Assembly: GCA_050185825.1 (NCBI GenBank)
Contig: JBFWZA010000023.1
Location: 1-64,000 of the forward strand
Length of the DNA: 64,000 nt
Direction of reading: 5' to 3'
Source of the DNA: SZUA-309 sp050185825
Lineage (GTDB): Bacteria > Pseudomonadota > Gammaproteobacteria > Pseudomonadales > Azotimanducaceae
The notes under the pieces were generated by a model. That model did not search any database. It saw only the letters and a list, made by a program, of their open reading frames with translations, and was not told where the DNA came from. How positions within the stretch are numbered: position 1 is the stretch's first letter; the number at the start of each line of letters is the position of its first letter. Positions 17,399-25,775 of this stretch are shown here, in pieces. Both the position numbers and the translations under genes were made by a program.

Positions 17399-18253
17399 AT
17401 GCCGCATTGCGGGTTACCTGTCAGTCGGATGAGCGTCAGGCACGAACGCAACGGCGATCGACTGTACGCTGAGATCAGGGGCAACAGTTGCGGTTCCCAT
17501 ACTCTGGTCTTCCTCGCGGGTCTTGGCGGCACGACCAGATACTGGAAGTCGCGCATTGGCCCGCTGGAAAAACGCTACCGGATCGTGCTTGTGGACCTGC
17601 TCGGCTTCGGCAGGTCGCCAAAACCCTGGACGAGATACAGCGTCGAGAGGCACATCGAAGCGCTCCGCAGCGTACTGCAGCCTTTAGGTGCCATTTCGTT
17701 GATCGGCCACTCACTGGGTGCGCTGCTGACGGTGGCTTACGCGGGACGGTTTCCCGAAGACGTGCAGAGCATCACGCTCATCGGCCTGCCGGTTTTCGGC
17801 TCTGAGGCCCTGGCGTACCGTTACTTCCGGCACGGTCCTGTCAGGGGTGGAATCGTCTACACGAACGTCCTGCTCACCATGGTGGCTTGCGTGATCACCC
17901 GTCGCGTGCTCGGAAAGTTGCTGCCGTATCTGCTTCGTTCGGTCCCACGTGAGGTTGCCGAGGATCTCGTCCAGCACACGTGGCGATCCTCGACGTCTTC
18001 CCTGTGGGAAGTCGTGTACCGATACGATGTATCGGCAGAGCTGAGCCGGCTACCCCCGCGAATGAGCGTTCTGTTGATTCATGGCGACCGGGATGTCATG
18101 GCCCCCCTGCCTCCGATAAAGGCTCTGGCTGGGCACCGTTCGGACTGGAATGTGTGCGTGATGCCAGGGGTAGACCATCATCCATTTCTGCGTGATACGC
18201 GCGAATGTCTGCAGATGATCGATCGTGTCATTGAATCTGGAGCCGGGCCATGA
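17399..18253 (+). CDS. Alpha/beta-hydrolase fold protein
   Basis: The protein of about 284 residues has the alpha/beta-hydrolase layout: an oxyanion-loop segment LVFLAGLGGTTRYWKS, DLLGFGRSPKP, the nucleophile elbow GHSLGA, acid loop LIHGDRDVMAP and catalytic His in PGVDHHPF. Substrate is unknown; esterase, thioesterase or lipase-like activity is possible. The start is uncertain, because neither ATG 17399 nor ATG 17429 has a convincing ribosome binding site. The stop overlaps the methyltransferase start (ATGA), so the two act in one operon behind operator copy 2. Confidence 0.75.
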   Translation: MPHCGLPVSRMSVRHERNGDRLYAEIRGNSCGSHTLVFLAGLGGTTRYWKSRIGPLEKRYRIVLVDLLGFGRSPKPWTRYSVERHIEALRSVLQPLGAISLIGHSLGALLTVAYAGRFPEDVQSITLIGLPVFGSEALAYRYFRHGPVRGGIVYTNVLLTMVACVITRRVLGKLLPYLLRSVPREVAEDLVQHTWRSSTSSLWEVVYRYDVSAELSRLPPRMSVLLIHGDRDVMAPLPPIKALAGHRSDWNVCVMPGVDHHPFLRDTRECLQMIDRVIESGAGP

Positions 18254-18927
18254 TGCGCGGCAATCGGTCCTTCGTGCCCGCGTTGAGATTCAGAACACTG
18301 TCTCGTCTCTACGATCCGGTCGTGCGAGTCACGACGCGGGAGCAGGTCGTGAAACAGGCTGTGGTCGAAGCAGCAGCGCCGCCACGGGCAGCGATCATCG
18401 TGGATGTTGGTTGCGGCACAGGCACGCTGACCATTGCCTGCAAGCAGGCATATCCGGATGCCCGGATGATTGGTGTCGATCTCGATTCGGGCATTCTCGA
18501 CCTCGCCCGCAGGAAGGCGGCGCGCTCCGGGGTCGATGTGCTGTTTCTCGAAGCGGACGCGACGTGCCTGCCGCTGCCCGACGGTATTGCCGATCGCGTA
18601 GTCTCGAGCCTGTTTTTCCACCATCTGTCTGCGGAAGGCAAGCGCCGTGCGCTTCTGGAATGCCTCAGGGTGCTCGACGCCCGCGGTCGACTGATCGTCG
18701 CAGATTGGGGTAAACCGGCGAATTTCCTGATGCAAGGCCTGTTCTACCCTATTCGCCTCCTCGATGGTTTTTCGAACACCGCCGCGAATGTGCAGGGCCT
18801 TCTTGCCGGGATGGTTCGAGATGCAGGCGCCCGGGAAGTTCGCGCGCTGGACCGGTTCTCCACGGTTTTCGGTACGCTGGAGCTTCTTGGGGCACAAAAG
18901 TTCCTGGATGCGGGGATTGACCTGTAA
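18250..18927 (+). CDS. Class I SAM-dependent methyltransferase
   Basis: The 225-residue protein has SAM-binding motif I VDVGCGTGTL at about residues 51-60, an acidic end of strand 2 (GVDLD), and motif IV region RVVSSLFFHHLS, as in UbiE/small-molecule methyltransferases. The substrate is unknown; a lipid or quinone-like compound is plausible from the neighbouring hydrolase and lipid genes. The last four codons lie inside the next operator: the TTGACCTGTAA of copy 3 also encodes the ending and stop. Transcription of this gene and promoter firing downstream therefore share the same bases. Confidence 0.8.
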   Translation: MMRGNRSFVPALRFRTLSRLYDPVVRVTTREQVVKQAVVEAAAPPRAAIIVDVGCGTGTLTIACKQAYPDARMIGVDLDSGILDLARRKAARSGVDVLFLEADATCLPLPDGIADRVVSSLFFHHLSAEGKRRALLECLRVLDARGRLIVADWGKPANFLMQGLFYPIRLLDGFSNTAANVQGLLAGMVRDAGAREVRALDRFSTVFGTLELLGAQKFLDAGIDL

Positions 18928-18948
18928 GCGGCACTCAGGTGCTAGTTT
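18917..18948 (+). promoter_or_regulatory. MerR-type promoter/operator copy 3, upstream of the tetraheme cytochrome
   Basis: TTGACC at 18917-18922, 20-bp spacer, TAGTTT at 18943-18948. The half-sites are ACCTGTAAGC and GCACTCAGGT. It overlaps the last 11 bases of the methyltransferase gene and starts 72 bases before the cytochrome ATG. Confidence 0.83.
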
Positions 18949-18988
18949 TTGGTATCCGCGGTGAAGCAGGGAAGAACTGGAGGACGCA

Positions 18989-19570
18989 ATGATAGGCGAG
19001 CGCGGCAAGTGGTGGAGCCGGCTGTGGCGGCAGCCCCGCTCCGCCTGGCTGCTGGGCGTCCCGGTCGGCGGATTCATCCTCTTTCTGGCCGGAGCAGCGG
19101 TTCTGGGTGGTATCAACGGGATGCTCGAGGTGACCAGCAGCAACGAGTTCTGCTTCTCCTGTCACTCCCACGAAACGAATATCAGGCCGGAGTACGAAGC
19201 TTCCACTCACTTCTCGAATCGCACCGGGGTGAGGGCCGACTGCGCTGACTGCCACCTGCCTCACGATGACTGGTTCGATCTTGTCGCCACGAAGGTCCGG
19301 GTGTCGTTCGATGTGGTGCCGGAGTTGATGGGTAAGCTCGACACCCCGGAGAAGTACGAGGCAAACCGCAGAGAGATGGCGGAAAGCGTCTGGCGCCAGT
19401 TCCGCGCCGACGACTCCCGTTTCTGCAGGAGCTGCCATGAGCGTGACGCCATGTCGGCAGACCGGCAATCTGAGGCGGCGCGCGGCGCCCATGCCGTTGC
19501 GCAGGAGGCGGGACGAACCTGCATCGACTGTCACCGCGGCATCGTCCACGCGCTTCCCGGTGCCGAATGA
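18989..19570 (+). CDS. NapC/NirT-family tetraheme c-type cytochrome, quinol dehydrogenase
   Basis: The 193-residue protein has a short cytoplasmic N-terminus, one membrane anchor (about residues 20-42), and four CxxCH heme sites at about residues 55 (CFSCH), 85 (CADCH), 146 (CRSCH) and 178 (CIDCH). This matches NapC/NirT/NrfH-type membrane quinol dehydrogenases that pass electrons from the quinol pool to periplasmic reductases. GGAGG lies shortly before the ATG. No cognate reductase (NapA, NirS or NrfA) lies next to it, and it seems to be transcribed alone from operator copy 3, so its electron acceptor is open. Confidence 0.93.
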   Translation: MIGERGKWWSRLWRQPRSAWLLGVPVGGFILFLAGAAVLGGINGMLEVTSSNEFCFSCHSHETNIRPEYEASTHFSNRTGVRADCADCHLPHDDWFDLVATKVRVSFDVVPELMGKLDTPEKYEANRREMAESVWRQFRADDSRFCRSCHERDAMSADRQSEAARGAHAVAQEAGRTCIDCHRGIVHALPGAE

Positions 19571-19577
19571 GCGCGTG

Positions 19578-19609
19578 TTGACCTGGCAGCAGGTGACAGG
19601 TCGTATCGT
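19578..19609 (+). promoter_or_regulatory. MerR-type promoter/operator copy 4, upstream of tal
   Basis: TTGACC at 19578-19583, 20-bp spacer, TATCGT at 19604-19609. The right half GTGACAGGT is well kept; the left is ACCTGGCAG. It begins seven bases after the cytochrome stop, and the transaldolase ATG is 27 bases past the -10. Confidence 0.82.
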
Positions 19610-19636
19610 CGCGCTCTCGGGCCTTGGGAGAACGCC

Positions 19637-20812
19637 ATGACGAACGGGTTGCGACAGGTCCAGGCGCTGGGGCAGAGCGTGTGGCTCGACGATCTGAGCA
19701 GGACGGTGCTCGATGACGGGACGCTGCTCGGCCTGATCCGTGATGACGGGATCAGCGGCATCACCACCAACCCGGCCATTTTTGCTCGGGCCCTGCAGAC
19801 GGACGGAAGCTATGCCAAGGCCATCACCGATGCCGTCAGTACGGGCGTGGTCCTGATCGAGCGCATCTACGAACGGCTCGTCACCGAGGATGTGCGCCGC
19901 GCCGCTGATCTGCTGCATCCGACCTATGAACGCACGGCGAAGCAGGACGGCTACGTCAGCCTCGAGGTCTCGCCGCATGCGGCGGACGATGCCGCTGCGA
20001 CGCTGATTGAAGCACGTCGTCTCTGGCGCGCCGTCGACCGGCCGAATCTGATGATCAAGGTGCCCGGGACGAAAGCCGGTCTGCCGGCGGTTCGGGCATT
20101 GATCGCCGAGGGGATCAACGTCAACGTCACGTTGCTGTTCAGCGTCGCCCGCTATGCGGAGGTCGTCGACTGTCATCGGCGTGGGCTCGAGGACAGGGCG
20201 GCTGCCGGTCAAGCCGTCGATGGTGTCGCTTCGGTGGCCAGCTTCTTCCTCAGTCGCATAGACACCCGCGTGGACGAGCTGCTCGATGCGCAGCCTGGCC
20301 CTGCCGTCGGGGCGCTTCGTGGTCAGGCTGCTGTCGGCAGCGCCGGGATGGCCTATGCGGGATTTCTCTCTGCCACCGACAACTCCGCAGCCTGGCAGAA
20401 GCTCGCGCGGAGGGGGGCGATGCCACAGCGCCTGCTCTGGGCCAGCACCAGCGCCAAGGATCCGGCCTACCACGAGCTCAAGTACGTCGAACCGCTGATC
20501 GCCCCGCAGACCGTCACGACGCTCCCGAGCAGCACGCTGGACGCCGTCCGGCATGCCGGCGGCTTTCAGGCCGATCTCCGTGCGACCGCCAACCGCTCCA
20601 CTGGGATAGCCGGGGCGCTCACCGGACATGGCATCGATCTCGAACGGGTAGCGGACGAGCTCGAACGGGAGGGTGTGCGGAAGTTCGCGGACGCTTTCGA
20701 CACGCTGCTCGACAGGATCGGCGAGCTCTGCGACCGCGCGCTGGAGGGGAACGCGGGCGTCACCTCGACGTCAGCGGAGCGGGCCGGTCGCGGGGGCGCG
20801 GGCGGCCCATGA
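19637..20812 (+). CDS. tal: Transaldolase
   Basis: This enzyme interconverts sedoheptulose-7-P plus glyceraldehyde-3-P with erythrose-4-P plus fructose-6-P. The sequence shows SVWLDDLSR near the N-terminus, GITTNPAIFARAL, EVSPHAADD, the Schiff-base lysine region NLMIKVPGT, and INVNVTLLFS. The length of 391 residues and the NLMIKVPGTKAG context fit the longer Tal class found in actinobacteria, cyanobacteria and some proteobacteria. It regenerates hexose phosphates for the oxidative pentose-phosphate and phosphoketolase routes. GGGAGA lies seven bases before the ATG. Its stop overlaps the next gene (ATGA). Confidence 0.95.
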   Translation: MTNGLRQVQALGQSVWLDDLSRTVLDDGTLLGLIRDDGISGITTNPAIFARALQTDGSYAKAITDAVSTGVVLIERIYERLVTEDVRRAADLLHPTYERTAKQDGYVSLEVSPHAADDAAATLIEARRLWRAVDRPNLMIKVPGTKAGLPAVRALIAEGINVNVTLLFSVARYAEVVDCHRRGLEDRAAAGQAVDGVASVASFFLSRIDTRVDELLDAQPGPAVGALRGQAAVGSAGMAYAGFLSATDNSAAWQKLARRGAMPQRLLWASTSAKDPAYHELKYVEPLIAPQTVTTLPSSTLDAVRHAGGFQADLRATANRSTGIAGALTGHGIDLERVADELEREGVRKFADAFDTLLDRIGELCDRALEGNAGVTSTSAERAGRGGAGGP

Positions 20813-21957
20813 CCTCCCCGCCGGTCGAGATCGTCGGTGCAGGGCCCGCCGGTCTGAGCGCTGCGCTGGCCGTAAATTCGCTGGGCAGGCAGGTAACGGT
20901 CTACGAGAAACGCCCGGATGTGGGCATGCGCTTCCATGGCGACTTCCAGGGTCTGGAGAACTGGACCTCCGAGACCGACGTGCTGGCCGAGCTCGCCGGC
21001 TTCGGCATCGAGCCGGACTTCGAGCACCGCCCGATCTACGAGTTCGTCTGCTTCGATCCGGGTGGCAGGGAACATCGCGTGCGCTCGCCCCGTCCGGTTT
21101 TCTACCTGCTCCGCCGCGGCAGCGAAGCCGGCACGCTGGACCAGGGGCTGAAGTCCCAGGCGCTGGCGGCGGGGGTCGACATCCGCTTCAGCGAGCGCCG
21201 TCGCAGGCTGGCGTCCGGGGGCATCGTCGGCGAAGGACCGCACCGGGCAGATGCGATCGCAGCCGGCTTCCAGTTCGAGACCGACATGCCGGACGGTTGC
21301 TATGGCGCAATGTCGGAACGTCTGGCGCCGGGCGGTTACAGCTACCTGCTGGTGGATCGAGGCCGCGGCACCGTGGCGAGCTGCCTGTTCACGGACTTCC
21401 ACAACGAACGACACTACGTGGAGGCCACCGTGGATTTCTTCCAGAGGAACGTGGGCTTGCGGTGGCGCTCCAGAACACCCTTCGGCGGCAGCGGGAACTA
21501 TCACCGGGTGGCGACGGCATCGGTAGGCGATCATCTCTACGTCGGCGAGACCCCCGGATTCCAGGACGGGTTGTTCGGCTTCGGGCTTCGCTACGCCCTG
21601 CGCTCGGGGCATCTGGCAGGCCGTGCCTGCGGTTCGCCGTCGTCCTACGAGCATGCCTGGCACGATCGCCTCGCTGGCCTCAATGCCGCGAGCCTCTTCA
21701 ACCGGCGGCTGTTCGAGCTGCTGGGCGACCCCGGCCGGCGGCTGCTCATTCGACGCTCACTGTCCGGCGGCGACCCGCGCCTGCTGCTGCAGCGAATCTA
21801 CGCGCCGGTTGCCTGGAAAGTCGCGCTGGCCCGCCTGCTGCCGAGCCGGCCGTTGCTGCGAGCCACCCGCGCGGAAGCGGGGTGCGACTGCACCTGGTGC
21901 CGGTGTCAACGCGATGCGGTGGCGCTTATCCCCGGTGGTACGTCCGGGACCGGCTGA
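20809..21957 (+). CDS. FAD-dependent oxidoreductase, geranylgeranyl-reductase-like, with C-terminal Cys cluster
   Basis: The 382-residue protein begins with an FAD-binding Rossmann motif, EIVGAGPAGLSAALAV, at about residues 7-22, followed by an acidic strand-2 end (VYEKR). GFQDGLFGFGLRYALRSGHLAGRA around residue 245 resembles the FAD-contacting GD-like region of geranylgeranyl reductases and related monooxygenase-fold enzymes. The canonical GD dipeptide there is replaced, so substrate and even reductase activity are uncertain. Near the end, CDCTWCRCQ holds four Cys within eight residues, which could bind a metal or Fe-S cluster. It is co-translated with transaldolase. Confidence 0.7.
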   Translation: MTSPPVEIVGAGPAGLSAALAVNSLGRQVTVYEKRPDVGMRFHGDFQGLENWTSETDVLAELAGFGIEPDFEHRPIYEFVCFDPGGREHRVRSPRPVFYLLRRGSEAGTLDQGLKSQALAAGVDIRFSERRRRLASGGIVGEGPHRADAIAAGFQFETDMPDGCYGAMSERLAPGGYSYLLVDRGRGTVASCLFTDFHNERHYVEATVDFFQRNVGLRWRSRTPFGGSGNYHRVATASVGDHLYVGETPGFQDGLFGFGLRYALRSGHLAGRACGSPSSYEHAWHDRLAGLNAASLFNRRLFELLGDPGRRLLIRRSLSGGDPRLLLQRIYAPVAWKVALARLLPSRPLLRATRAEAGCDCTWCRCQRDAVALIPGGTSGTG

Positions 21958-21959
21958 GG

Positions 21960-23120
21960 ATGCTGGCGGACGTCCTCGACGTGGCCGTCGTTCTGGTGCT
22001 CGGCGGCGTGCTGAACGGGTTGTGCAGACACTGGCAGTTTCCGAGCGCTGTGGCTCAGGTGCTGCTCGGCGTGCTGTTGGGTGGTGCTGTGCTCGGCGTC
22101 GTGGTGCACACGCCGGTCCTGCACGACATCGGCCAGGTCGGGGTGGTGCTGCTGCTCGGACTGGCCGGTCTGGAACTGGGCATGGACCGGCTGGCAGCCG
22201 CCGGCTGGTCCGGGGTGATGGTGGCGCTGCTCGGCGTCGGGCTGAGCTTCCTCGGGGCGTTCGCCGTCGCCTGGTGGTTCGGTTCGTCGGTCCCGGAGCG
22301 CTGGTATGTGGCGCTGGTGTTCACCGCGACCAGCATCGGCATCAGCGTGCAGGTGCTGGAGCAGTTCGGGCTGGTGGAGCATCGCGTAGGCGAGATCGTC
22401 ATAGCAGCGGCCGTCGTCGATGACGTGCTGGCGCTTTATCTGCTCGGGGCCGCGCACGGTATCTTCGGTGAGGGTCAGGGGCCGGTGGGCGCGCTGCTCC
22501 TGGTTGTCGAGGCGTGTGCGGTGCTTGGCACCCTTTACTGGGCTGCCCGCTTCGCCAGCAGTCGCTGGAAAGCATTGCATACACCGGATTCCGGCTGGCT
22601 GCGTGGCGGCTGGACCGTTGGCGCGGTGCTGCTTGGCGCGGCGTTGACGGACCTGCTGGGGCTTTCGGCCGTCGTCGGCGGATTTTTCGTCGGTCTTGGG
22701 GTCGGTGATGGTCTCGGCAGGCGCCTGCGTGGCACCACGGCCCGCGGCATCGGGCCGCTGGTCTGGATCACCATGCCCTTCTTTTTCGTGATGATCGGTG
22801 TGCAGGCCGACTGGGGAGGCCTGGCGGAACCCGGATCCGGGTGGCTGCTCGCTGCCCTGCTGGTGGTCGGTGTGGCCGGCAAGGCTCTGGGTGGCTGGCT
22901 GGGTGCGTCCGGGCTCAGGGCCCGGGAGCGGTGGCTGGTGGGCCTCGGCATGGTCGGACGCGGTGAGGTTGCCATGGTCGTCGCGACGCTGGGCTACGCC
23001 CAGGACCATCTGAGCCGGAATGTGTTCGTCGTGCTGATCTCGGCCACGATCCTGCTGGCCGTCGTCGGGCCACTGGCCATGGCGCCGCTGGCCCGCCGCA
23101 CGATCCCGCTTCGGCATTGA
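21960..23120 (+). CDS. CPA2-family cation/proton antiporter
   Basis: The 386-residue integral membrane protein has about twelve helices and no C-terminal regulatory domain. The segments VVLLLGLAGLELGMDRL, TATSIGISVQVLEQFG, and AAVVDDVLALYLL (with the DD ion-binding pair typical of Na+/H+ exchangers) identify the Kef/NapA group. It would exchange Na+ or K+ for H+. That could complement Na+-NQR, encoded immediately downstream, by using or tuning the sodium gradient. ATG at 21960 is two bases after the reductase stop, so it is the third gene of the tal operon. Confidence 0.85.
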   Translation: MLADVLDVAVVLVLGGVLNGLCRHWQFPSAVAQVLLGVLLGGAVLGVVVHTPVLHDIGQVGVVLLLGLAGLELGMDRLAAAGWSGVMVALLGVGLSFLGAFAVAWWFGSSVPERWYVALVFTATSIGISVQVLEQFGLVEHRVGEIVIAAAVVDDVLALYLLGAAHGIFGEGQGPVGALLLVVEACAVLGTLYWAARFASSRWKALHTPDSGWLRGGWTVGAVLLGAALTDLLGLSAVVGGFFVGLGVGDGLGRRLRGTTARGIGPLVWITMPFFFVMIGVQADWGGLAEPGSGWLLAALLVVGVAGKALGGWLGASGLRARERWLVGLGMVGRGEVAMVVATLGYAQDHLSRNVFVVLISATILLAVVGPLAMAPLARRTIPLRH

Positions 23121-23150
23121 TCTGCGGATCCGGCTCTCCGCGGTCCTGGG

Positions 23151-23182
23151 TTGACCTGGATGCGGGTTACAGGTTGTAGCGT
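23151..23182 (+). promoter_or_regulatory. MerR-type promoter/operator copy 5, upstream of nqrABCDEF
   Basis: TTGACC at 23151-23156, 20-bp spacer, TAGCGT at 23177-23182. The half-sites are ACCTGGATGC and GGTTACAGGT. It starts 31 bases after the antiporter stop and 55 bases before nqrA. Confidence 0.86.
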
Positions 23183-23205
23183 AGTCAACTGAGTGGTGCA
23201 GGGCG

Positions 23206-24567
23206 ATGACCAGAACCATCCGGATCAGAAGAGGGCTGGATCTGCCGATCTCCGGAGAGCCGGCGCAAACCATCAGCGAGGCCCGGCCGGTTGATCTGGT
23301 GGCCGTGCTCGGCTCCGACTATGTCGGGCTGAAACCTGTGCTGCGGGTCGAGCAGGGTGATCGGGTTGCCCTGGGGGAGCCGCTGCTCGAGGATGCCGCC
23401 AATCCGGGCGTGATGATCACGTCTCCGGCGAGCGGTCGGGTCGTTGCCGTCCACCGCGGTGAACGACGCCGTCTGAGCTCTCTGGTGATCGCCGTGGACG
23501 GTGACGCGGAGCGGTCGTTCGAATCCTGGTCGCGCGCAGCGCTCCAAAGCCTCGAAGCCGCATCGGTCCGTCAGACGCTCACGGAATCCGGGCTGTGGAC
23601 CGCATTTCGAACCCGGCCCTTCGGCCGCGTACCGCGCATCGACGACCAGCCGGAAGCCATCTTCGTCACTGCCATCGACACCAACCCGCTGGCGCCCGAT
23701 CCGGTGGTGGTCGTCGCCGAGTCGGGCCAGGCGTTCTCGGACGGCCTCGAGGTTCTGACCCGCCTGACCCGGGGCATCGTTTATGTCTGCACAGCATCAG
23801 GTAGCGGCCTGACGGCAGCCCACTCGGAACGCATCGAGACGGTCGCATTTTCGGGGCCTCATCCCGCGGGGCTGGTCGGCACCCACGTTCACTACCTGCA
23901 CCCTGTCACCGGGGACAACCGGTCGGTCTGGTACGTGGGCTGTCAGGACGTGATCGCCATCGGACGCCTGTTCGTAGAGGGGCGTATCGACGCCGGTCGC
24001 ATCATCGCGATGGGCGGTCCGCAGGCGCGAAATCCGCGGCTGCTGCGGACGCGGCTGGGCGCCGACCTGAACCAGCTTCTGCAGGACGAGCTGTATCCGG
24101 GTCCCTGCAGGGTGGTTTCCGGATCGGTGTATTCCGGACGCCGGGCCGTGGGTCCTCTGGCCTATCTCGGCCGCTACCACCACCAGGTGAGCGTGCTGCC
24201 GGAGGTCGCCGAGCGCACGTTCCTGGGCTGGCTGGCACCGGGATGGCGGAGCTTCTCGGCGAGCCGCATGTTTCTGTCGAGCCTGTCCGGACGGGGACGG
24301 CGCTTTCCGCTCCATACCTCCCAGCACGGCAGTCCCCGGGCGATGGTGCCCATCGGCAGCTACGAGCGGGTGATGCCCCTGGACATGCTGATCACCCCGC
24401 TGCTGAGGGCGCTGCTGGTCGGCGACGTGGAGACGGCGCGCCTGCTCGGCTGCCTCGAGCTGGAGGAGGAGGACCTCGCCTTGTGCTCGTTCGTGTGCTG
24501 CAGCAAGTACGAGTTCGGTCCGGCCCTGCGGGACGTGCTCAGCGCCATCGAGAGGGACGCCGCGTGA
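23206..24567 (+). CDS. nqrA: Na+-translocating NADH:quinone reductase subunit A
   Basis: The 453-residue peripheral subunit has the family start IRIRRGLDLPISGEPAQ, the SDYVGLKPVLRVEQGD segment, and SPASGRVVAVHRGERR in a barrel-sandwich region, as in NqrA. It ends with a Cys-containing region (LCSFVCCSKYEFGPALRDVL) that matches the conserved C-terminal signature of NqrA/RnfC relatives. It lacks the RnfC ferredoxin motifs, which separates NQR from RNF. NqrA contributes to the ubiquinone site. It is the first gene of a complete nqr set driven by operator copy 5. Confidence 0.95.
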   Translation: MTRTIRIRRGLDLPISGEPAQTISEARPVDLVAVLGSDYVGLKPVLRVEQGDRVALGEPLLEDAANPGVMITSPASGRVVAVHRGERRRLSSLVIAVDGDAERSFESWSRAALQSLEAASVRQTLTESGLWTAFRTRPFGRVPRIDDQPEAIFVTAIDTNPLAPDPVVVVAESGQAFSDGLEVLTRLTRGIVYVCTASGSGLTAAHSERIETVAFSGPHPAGLVGTHVHYLHPVTGDNRSVWYVGCQDVIAIGRLFVEGRIDAGRIIAMGGPQARNPRLLRTRLGADLNQLLQDELYPGPCRVVSGSVYSGRRAVGPLAYLGRYHHQVSVLPEVAERTFLGWLAPGWRSFSASRMFLSSLSGRGRRFPLHTSQHGSPRAMVPIGSYERVMPLDMLITPLLRALLVGDVETARLLGCLELEEEDLALCSFVCCSKYEFGPALRDVLSAIERDAA

Positions 24568-25775
24568 GCGCGTTGCGCAGACAGCTCGATCGCCTAGCGC
24601 CGCACTTCGCCCAGGGAGGCCGGCTGCACCGCTTCGGCGCGCTGTTCGAGATGGTCGATACGCTGCTGTACACACCGGCCGATCGCGCACCGGGAGCGCC
24701 CCACGTGCGTGATGCGGTGGATCTGAAGCGGGTGATGATCCTGGTGGTGCTGGCGGTATCGCCCGCGGCGCTCATCGGCCTGTGGAACGCGGGCTACCAG
24801 GCGAATCTGGCGATGGCGGATCTGGGCGTGGCGGCGGCGCCGGGGTGGCGGGGCGCGCTCATTGCGCTGGCCGGAACCGGCTACGACCCGGCGAGCGTGC
24901 CAGCGGCCATCCTGCACGGTCTGCTCTATTTTCTGCCGATCTACGTGGTGACGGTTCTGGTGGGTGGGGCATGGGAAGTGCTGTTCGCCATGGTCCGCAA
25001 CCACGAGGTCAATGAAGGTTTTCTGGTGACGTCGCTGCTCTACGCGCTGATTCTGCCACCGTCGATCCCGCTCTGGCAGGTTGCCCTGGGCATCAGCTTC
25101 GGCGTGGTCATCGGCAAGGAGATATTCGGCGGCACCGGTAAGAACCTGCTCAACCCGGCATTGCTCGGGCGTGCCTTCCTGTACTTCGCCTATCCGGCGC
25201 AGATATCCGGCACGGGCCCGTGGGTGGCAGTGGACGGGTACACCCGGGCCACGCCGCTCTCGGTTGCCGCGGAGTCGGGACTGGACGGCGTTGTCGACAC
25301 CGGCACCACCTGGATGAGCGCGCTGCTCGGCACGCTCCCCGGATCGCTCGGCGAAACGTCCGCGCTCGCCTGCCTGCTCGGGGGACTGGTGCTGATCGCG
25401 GTGGGGGTCGCTTCCTGGCGCATCGTGGCGGGCGTGTTCCTTGGCATGATCGTCACCTCGCTGCTCTTCAATGTCCTCGGTCCGGCTGCGGGACCGATGG
25501 CCGGGCTGCCCTGGTACTGGCATCTGGTGCTCGGCGGGTTCGCGTTCGGGATGATGTTCATGGCAACGGACCCGGTGACTGCCGCGCACACGGATGCCGG
25601 CCGCTGGTGGTTCGGCCTGCTGATCGGTGCGTTCACGGTGGTGGTTCGTGTCGCCAATCCGGCGTTTCCGGAAGCGATGATGATGGCGATCCTCTTTGCC
25701 AATCTGTGCGCGCCGCTGATCGACCAGGCCGTGGTGCGCGCACACGTGCGGAAAAGGTTGCGGCGCCGTGTCTGA
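24564..25775 (+). CDS. nqrB: Na+-translocating NADH:quinone reductase subunit B
   Basis: GTG at 24564 overlaps the nqrA stop and gives 403 residues with about ten membrane helices. Motifs include MVDTLLYTP, VRNHEVNEGFLVTSLLYALILPP in two conserved loops, IFGGTGKNLLNPALLGRAFLYFAYP, and MATDPVTAAHTDAGRW. DGYTRATPLS around residue 225 corresponds to the site where FMN is covalently attached to Thr in NqrB; the usual Gly before Ala-Thr is Arg here. NqrB with D and E forms the sodium-conducting core and holds flavins. Co-translated with nqrA and nqrC. Confidence 0.95.
   Translation: MSALRRQLDRLAPHFAQGGRLHRFGALFEMVDTLLYTPADRAPGAPHVRDAVDLKRVMILVVLAVSPAALIGLWNAGYQANLAMADLGVAAAPGWRGALIALAGTGYDPASVPAAILHGLLYFLPIYVVTVLVGGAWEVLFAMVRNHEVNEGFLVTSLLYALILPPSIPLWQVALGISFGVVIGKEIFGGTGKNLLNPALLGRAFLYFAYPAQISGTGPWVAVDGYTRATPLSVAAESGLDGVVDTGTTWMSALLGTLPGSLGETSALACLLGGLVLIAVGVASWRIVAGVFLGMIVTSLLFNVLGPAAGPMAGLPWYWHLVLGGFAFGMMFMATDPVTAAHTDAGRWWFGLLIGAFTVVVRVANPAFPEAMMMAILFANLCAPLIDQAVVRAHVRKRLRRRV

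Noticed and set aside
17396..17430. Possible twelfth operator before the hydrolase (TTGATG ... GCGGGTTACCTGT)
   Set aside because: The -35 is TTGATG, the invariant TTGACCTG is absent, the half-sites are misplaced by two bases and no -10 box follows; the gene can be read through from copy 2.
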